Shown piece by piece: positions 60,267 through 64,000 of a stretch of DNA of 64,000 nt. Within the stretch, counting starts at the first letter, position 1. Every line of letters starts with the position of its first letter. The stretch is from RPQJ01 sp963777725 (GTDB lineage: Bacteria > Pseudomonadota > Gammaproteobacteria > Steroidobacterales > Steroidobacteraceae): contig CAVZRR010000014.1 in assembly GCA_963777725.1 (NCBI GenBank), positions 248,001-312,000 of the forward strand. Reading direction: 5' to 3'. A model generated the notes under the pieces. That model saw only the letters and a program-made list of their open reading frames with translations. It ran no database searches and was not told where the DNA came from. The translations under genes were made by a program, and so were the position numbers.

Positions 60267-60661
60267 ACCATTGGGCCGTGCACGAGATCTCGCTGACGCC
60301 TGAGGCGACCGCGGCGCTGTCGAGCCTCGCCGGATCGCTGGGCTTCGATGCCGTCCGCGTCGATCTCGGGGCCTGCAGCGACAAGACGTCGTTCCTCGGG
60401 CGGATGGCCGACGCGCTGGCCTTCCCGGACTGGTTCGGCCAGAACTGGGACGCGTTCTTCGACTGCCTGGCGGATCTCAGCTGGCGCCCGGCGCGCGGTT
60501 ACGTCCTGCTGCTCGAGCACGCGGACACGATGCGGCGCGACGCGCCCGAATCGCTCGACACCGCGCTGGCGATCCTGGGCGACGCCGCGTCCGCCTGGGA
60601 GTCGCGCGGCGTGCCGTTCCGCGTCTTCGTCAGCGCGCCGTCACCGACCGACGCCGGCTGA
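60263..60661 (+). CDS. Barstar-family ribonuclease inhibitor
   Basis: 132-residue cytoplasmic protein of the barstar fold, expected to bind and block the barnase-like RNase encoded just upstream (ATGA overlap). Family features: GFDAVRVDLGACSDKTSFLG, LAFPDWFGQNWDAFFDCLAD with the Trp/Asn/Asp helix that enters the RNase active site, and GYVLLLEHADTMRR. The frame is intact. It is convergent with lpdA, 11 bp apart. Confidence 0.9.
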   Translation: MNHWAVHEISLTPEATAALSSLAGSLGFDAVRVDLGACSDKTSFLGRMADALAFPDWFGQNWDAFFDCLADLSWRPARGYVLLLEHADTMRRDAPESLDTALAILGDAASAWESRGVPFRVFVSAPSPTDAG

Positions 60662-60672
60662 CCCGACCCGGA

Positions 60673-62106
60673 TCAGCGATTCGGAATGTCGATCGCCCGC
60701 TTGTCGGCGTTGAGCGCCGCTTCGTGCAGTGCCTCGCTCAGCGTCGGATGGGCGTGCATCGTGCGCTGCAGGTCCTCCGTGCTGGCGGAATACTCGAGCG
60801 CCAGCACGGCCTCGGCGATGAGCTCGCCCGCCATCGGCCCGATGATGTGCACGCCGAGGATCTCGTCGTCGTCCCGGGCGGAGATCACCTTCGCGAAACC
60901 CGCGGGGGCTTCCATGGCCCGGGCGCGTCCGCTCGCCATGAACGGGAACGAGCCCACTTTGTAGTCGCGACCGGTCTTCTTGACTTCTTCCTCGGTGAGA
61001 CCCACCCAGGCAATCTCGGGCGCGGTGTAGATCACCGACGGGATCGCCTTGTAGTTGACCTCCGAGACGAGGCCGGCGATCAGGTCGCCGACCATGACGC
61101 CCTCTTCCTTGCCCTTGTGCGCGAGCATCGGGCCGCGCACCACGTCGCCGACGGCCCAGACGTTGGCGGCCGCCGTGCGGCACTCGTGGTCCACCTGGAT
61201 GAAGCCGCGCGCGTCGAGTTCGACCCCCGTGCCCTCGGCGAGGAGCCCGTTCGTGAACGGCCGGCGCCCGATCGCGACGACCACCTTGTCGACGGTCACG
61301 GTCTGGCTGCCGGAAGCGTCCGCGTACTCGAGCGTCACGCCGTCCTTGCCGGCCTTCGCACCGCTCACCTTCGCGCCGAGCCGGATGTCCATGCCGAGCT
61401 TCTTGAAGTGCTTGAGCGCTTCCTTCGCGACCTGCTGGTCCGCCATGAACAGGAACTGCTCCATCGCCTCGAGCACGACGACTTCGGCACCGAGGCGCCG
61501 CCAGACGCTGCCGAGCTCGAGTCCGATCACGCCGGCACCGATCACGCCGAGTCGCTTCGGCACCGCGTCGAACTCGAGCGCGCCCCAGGAATCGACGATC
61601 GCCTTGCCGTCGAAGGGCACCGACTTCAGTTCCATCGGCACGGAACCCGTCGCCAGCACGACGTGCTTCGCGGCCAGTTCCTGGCTGGAGCCATCGAGCG
61701 CGGTGTACTCGACCCGGTTGCCGGCGAGCAGCTTGCCGTGCCCCTGCAGGCCCTTGACGCCCGCGGACTTGAACAGCGCCAGGATGCCCTGCGTCGAGGC
61801 CTTGACGATCTTCGCCTTGCGCTTCTGCATCGTGCCGACGTCGAAGCCGAGGCCGCCGACCTGGATGCCGTGTGCACCGAATTCCGCGTGCGCGCGGTGA
61901 TACAGCTCGGACGATTCCAGCAGCGCCTTCGACGGGATGCAGCCCGCGTTCAGGCAGGTGCCGCCGAAGGCGTGGCTGCCGTCGTAGTTCTTCCACTCGT
62001 CGATGCAGGCGACCTTGAGCCCGTTCTGCGCGGCGCGGATCGCGCACGGATAGCCGGCGGGGCCGCCGCCGATGACGATGACGTCGAAGGAGGAGGTGTC
62101 GGACAT
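60673..62106 (-). CDS. lpdA: Dihydrolipoyl dehydrogenase (E3)
   Basis: FAD/NAD flavoprotein that reoxidises dihydrolipoamide, 477 residues. FAD-binding DVIVIGGGPAGYPCAIRAAQ is near the start. The redox disulfide is GGTCLNAGCIPSKALLESSE. The NAD motif is GVIGAGVIGLELGSVWRRLG. The C-terminal HAHPTLSEALHEAALNADKR has the His-Glu base pair. It is third in odhA-odhB-lpdA, after a G-rich repeat. Confidence 0.96.
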   Translation of the reverse strand: MSDTSSFDVIVIGGGPAGYPCAIRAAQNGLKVACIDEWKNYDGSHAFGGTCLNAGCIPSKALLESSELYHRAHAEFGAHGIQVGGLGFDVGTMQKRKAKIVKASTQGILALFKSAGVKGLQGHGKLLAGNRVEYTALDGSSQELAAKHVVLATGSVPMELKSVPFDGKAIVDSWGALEFDAVPKRLGVIGAGVIGLELGSVWRRLGAEVVVLEAMEQFLFMADQQVAKEALKHFKKLGMDIRLGAKVSGAKAGKDGVTLEYADASGSQTVTVDKVVVAIGRRPFTNGLLAEGTGVELDARGFIQVDHECRTAAANVWAVGDVVRGPMLAHKGKEEGVMVGDLIAGLVSEVNYKAIPSVIYTAPEIAWVGLTEEEVKKTGRDYKVGSFPFMASGRARAMEAPAGFAKVISARDDDEILGVHIIGPMAGELIAEAVLALEYSASTEDLQRTMHAHPTLSEALHEAALNADKRAIDIPNR

Positions 62107-62123
62107 GGGAGCTCCGTGAAGAA

Positions 62124-62222
62124 GGGGGTGGGGGATCGGGGATGGGGGATAGGGTTAAGAGGTGGCTGCTGATCGAACGGCGGCACCGTCCTACTATCCC
62201 CCATCCCCGATCCCCTATCCCC
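62124..62222 (-). repeat. Palindromic repeat element with GGGGATN heptamer arms (copy C, inverted)
   Basis: G-rich left arm 62124-62154 (units GGGGGTG, GGGGATC, GGGGATG, GGGGATA) and C-rich right arm 62195-62222. On the minus strand the core is GGTGCCGCCGTTCGATCAGC then AGCCACCTCTTAA, close to copy A at 33202. It lies between odhB and lpdA inside a co-directional unit, so here it would not be a full terminator but may lower lpdA expression or mark processing. Confidence 0.82.
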
Positions 62223-62230
62223 TCGGCTCG

Positions 62231-63445
62231 TCAGATTTGCAGCAGCAGGCGCGCCGGATCCTCGAGCGCATCCTTGACCGCGACCAGGAACTGCACGGCT
62301 TCGCGACCGTCGATCAGGCGATGATCGTAGGTGAGTGCGAGGTACATCATCGGCCGGACCACGATCTCGCCGCCGACCACGACAGGGCGCTCCTGGATCT
62401 TGTGCATGCCGAGGATCGCGCTCTGCGGCATGTTCAGGATCGGCGTGGACAGCAGCGAGCCGAACACGCCGCCGTTGGTGATCGTGAACGTGCCACCGGT
62501 GAGTTCCTCGAGCGTGAGCGAGCCCTCTCGCGCGCGGTTCGCATAGCCGACCACCGCCTTCTCGATCTCGCCGAAGCTCAGTGCGTCGGCATCGCGCAGC
62601 ACCGGCACGATCAGGCCGCGATCCGTCGAGACGGCGACGCCGATGTCGTAGTACTCGTGGTAGACGATGTCGCTGCCGTCCACCGACGCGTTGACCAGCG
62701 GGAAGCGCCGCAGGGCCTCGATCGCGGCCTTGACGAAGAACGACATGAAGCCGAGGCGCGCGCCGTGCTCCTTCTCGAACCGCTCCTTGTAGCGCGCGCG
62801 CAGCTCGTTGACGGCCTTGAGGTCCACCTCGTTGAAGGTCGTGAGCATCGCGGCCGAGGATTGCGCCTGGATCAGTCTCTCGGCGATCCGCGTGCGCAAC
62901 CGCGTCATCGCCACGCGGCGCTCGCCGCGACCGGCGGCGGGCACCAACGCGGGCGCCGGAGGCGCCGCAGCAGCCGCCGGCGCCTTCGGCGCCAGGTGCG
63001 TGAGCACGTCGCTCTTCGTGATGCGACCATCGCGGCCGCTGCCCTCGATCGCGCCTGCATCGAGCTTGTGTTCCTCGACGAGACGCCGCACCGACGGGGC
63101 CAGCTTCTCCGCGCTGGCGGCCTTCGCGGCCACGGCTGGCTGTTCCTTGGCCGCGGACTTCGCAGCCGGTTTGGCCGCCGTTGCGGCCGGCGCCGCAGTC
63201 GCCGCGGCACCCTCCTCCAGGATCGCCAGGACCTGGCCACTGGTCACGGTCGCGCCGTTCTGCGCCTTGAGTTCCTTGATCACGCCGGCGGCCGGCGCCG
63301 GCACTTCGAGCACGACCTTGTCGGTCTCCAGGTCCACCAGGTTCTCGTCGCGAGTCACCGAATCACCGGGCTTCTTGTGCCAGGCGACCAGCGTCGCGTC
63401 GGCGACGGACTCGGGCAGCTGCGGAACGCGTACTTCGATGGTCAT
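62231..63445 (-). CDS. odhB: Dihydrolipoyllysine-residue succinyltransferase (2-oxoglutarate dehydrogenase E2)
   Basis: E2 of the 2-oxoglutarate dehydrogenase complex, 404 residues from ATG 63445. The lipoyl domain has the modified Lys in LVDLETDKVVLEVPAPAAG. An Ala/Pro/Lys linker, the peripheral subunit-binding domain (APSVRRLVEEHKLDAGAIEG) and the catalytic domain follow, with FTITNGGVFGSLLSTPILN and active-site His/Asp in LALTYDHRLIDGREAVQFL. It overlaps odhA by 4 bp. Confidence 0.95.
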   Translation of the reverse strand: MTIEVRVPQLPESVADATLVAWHKKPGDSVTRDENLVDLETDKVVLEVPAPAAGVIKELKAQNGATVTSGQVLAILEEGAAATAAPAATAAKPAAKSAAKEQPAVAAKAASAEKLAPSVRRLVEEHKLDAGAIEGSGRDGRITKSDVLTHLAPKAPAAAAAPPAPALVPAAGRGERRVAMTRLRTRIAERLIQAQSSAAMLTTFNEVDLKAVNELRARYKERFEKEHGARLGFMSFFVKAAIEALRRFPLVNASVDGSDIVYHEYYDIGVAVSTDRGLIVPVLRDADALSFGEIEKAVVGYANRAREGSLTLEELTGGTFTITNGGVFGSLLSTPILNMPQSAILGMHKIQERPVVVGGEIVVRPMMYLALTYDHRLIDGREAVQFLVAVKDALEDPARLLLQI

Positions 63446-64000
63446 GGATTCTTCCTGGTGCCGGTGGCGCGCAGACGCGAGGTCGAGCGTGCGGACTCTT
63501 CTTTGATGGACGCCTTGATTGCAGCCGCGACGAGGCCGGTCTGCTGGATCGTATGCAACTGCAGCATGCCGGCCGCGGGTGCCGCCGCGGGCGCGCGACC
63601 CGAGTACAGCAGCTCCTGCTTGTGCGAGAGCGGTTCCTGGAGCCGGTGGCGGATCTGGTACCAGGCGCCCTGGTTCTGCGGCTCCTCCTGGCACCAGACG
63701 ATCTCCTGCGCATTCGGATAGTGACGGATCGCGGCCGCGTAATCCTCGCTCGGGAACGGGTAGAGCTGCTCGATGCGGACGATCGCGACGTCGCGCACCT
63801 CGTCCGCGCGCCGGGCCTCGAGCAGGTCGAAGTAGACCTTGCCGGAGCAGAACACGACGCGGCGGACCTTGTCCGCCGGCAGGTCGTCGATCTCGCCGAT
63901 GACATCCCGGAAGAAGCCGTGCGAGAGGTCCTCGAGCGCCGACACCGACAGCTTGTGGCGCAGCAGGCTCTTCGGCGTCATCACGATCAGCGGCTTGCGG
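63442..64000 (-). CDS. odhA: 2-oxoglutarate dehydrogenase E1, C-terminal part, cut by window edge
   Basis: C-terminal ~185 residues of the thiamine-diphosphate E1 subunit (SucA/OdhA). Visible are IVMTPKSLLRHKLSVSALED, VRRVVFCSGKVYFDLLEARR, VAIVRIEQLYPFPSEDY and WCQEEPQNQGAWYQIRHRLQ, all conserved near the E1 C-terminus, and a C-terminal extension after GRAPAAAPAAG. The rest lies beyond position 64000. Confidence 0.93.
   Translation of the reverse strand, partial: RKPLIVMTPKSLLRHKLSVSALEDLSHGFFRDVIGEIDDLPADKVRRVVFCSGKVYFDLLEARRADEVRDVAIVRIEQLYPFPSEDYAAAIRHYPNAQEIVWCQEEPQNQGAWYQIRHRLQEPLSHKQELLYSGRAPAAAPAAGMLQLHTIQQTGLVAAAIKASIKEESARSTSRLRATGTRKNP

Overview
The window is a GC-rich chromosomal segment from a gammaproteobacterium. 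Gene order points to the Xanthomonadales/Nevskiales/Steroidobacterales neighbourhood: smc-zipA-ligA, dksA-gluQ, rimP-nusA-infB-rbfA-truB-rpsO-pnp, and ruvCAB-tolQRAB-pal-cpoB-queE-queC followed by tRNA-Lys. Coding density is high and most genes sit in long, tightly overlapping operons (ATGA, GTGA or TTGA junctions). No phage, insertion sequence, integron or CRISPR array was seen. The unusual material is in the few intergenic gaps and in several reading-frame breaks.

Layout. 1-5145 (+): the end of a type II secretion operon, gspH-I-J-K-L-M-N, with gspH cut by the window edge. 5142-16845 (-): a DgcZ-like diguanylate cyclase, an AddA/AddB-type helicase-nuclease pair, alaA, a class III CoA-transferase, and a group of a bicupin protein, a small basic protein and a NicO-like metal transporter with a His-rich loop. 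16983-17906 (+): a VOC-fold protein. 17851-30858 (-): smc-zipA-ligA continuing into an FAD-linked oxidase, an MFS transporter and an Opp/Dpp-type ABC transporter without a binding protein. 31049-33202 (+): dksA-gluQ-phaR. 33333-41762 (-): the transcription, translation and RNA-decay operon rimP to pnp. 42108-43349 (+): a second MFS transporter. 43760-48824 (-): tyrosine/4-hydroxyphenylpyruvate catabolism (hppD, hmgA, fahA, tyrB). 49245-57611 (-): tRNA-Lys, queC, queE, Tol-Pal and RuvABC. 57731-60661 (+): relA and a barnase/barstar-type pair. 60673-64000 (-): lpdA, odhB and the end of odhA (2-oxoglutarate dehydrogenase).

Most noteworthy are three families of palindromic intergenic repeats. (i) Two hairpin elements at 43371-43492 and 43618-43739 share a 52-bp core (47/52 identical, opposite orientation) but have diverged arms that stay self-complementary in each copy. 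(ii) Elements at 33202-33304 and 62124-62222, plus a half copy at 47735-47774, have arms of GGGGATN heptamers around a conserved core; the G-rich strand has quadruplex potential. (iii) A 33-bp-arm inverted repeat at 14798-14875 lies directly before a start codon. At least five apparent single-base insertions (gspH, zipA, queC and two in the barnase-like RNase) break otherwise conserved frames. All have the same sign, which suggests residual sequencing error but would be striking if real. Two smaller observations are a 32-residue membrane ORF with a strong Shine-Dalgarno sequence at 49024 and a rimP-nusA leader with two terminator-like hairpins.
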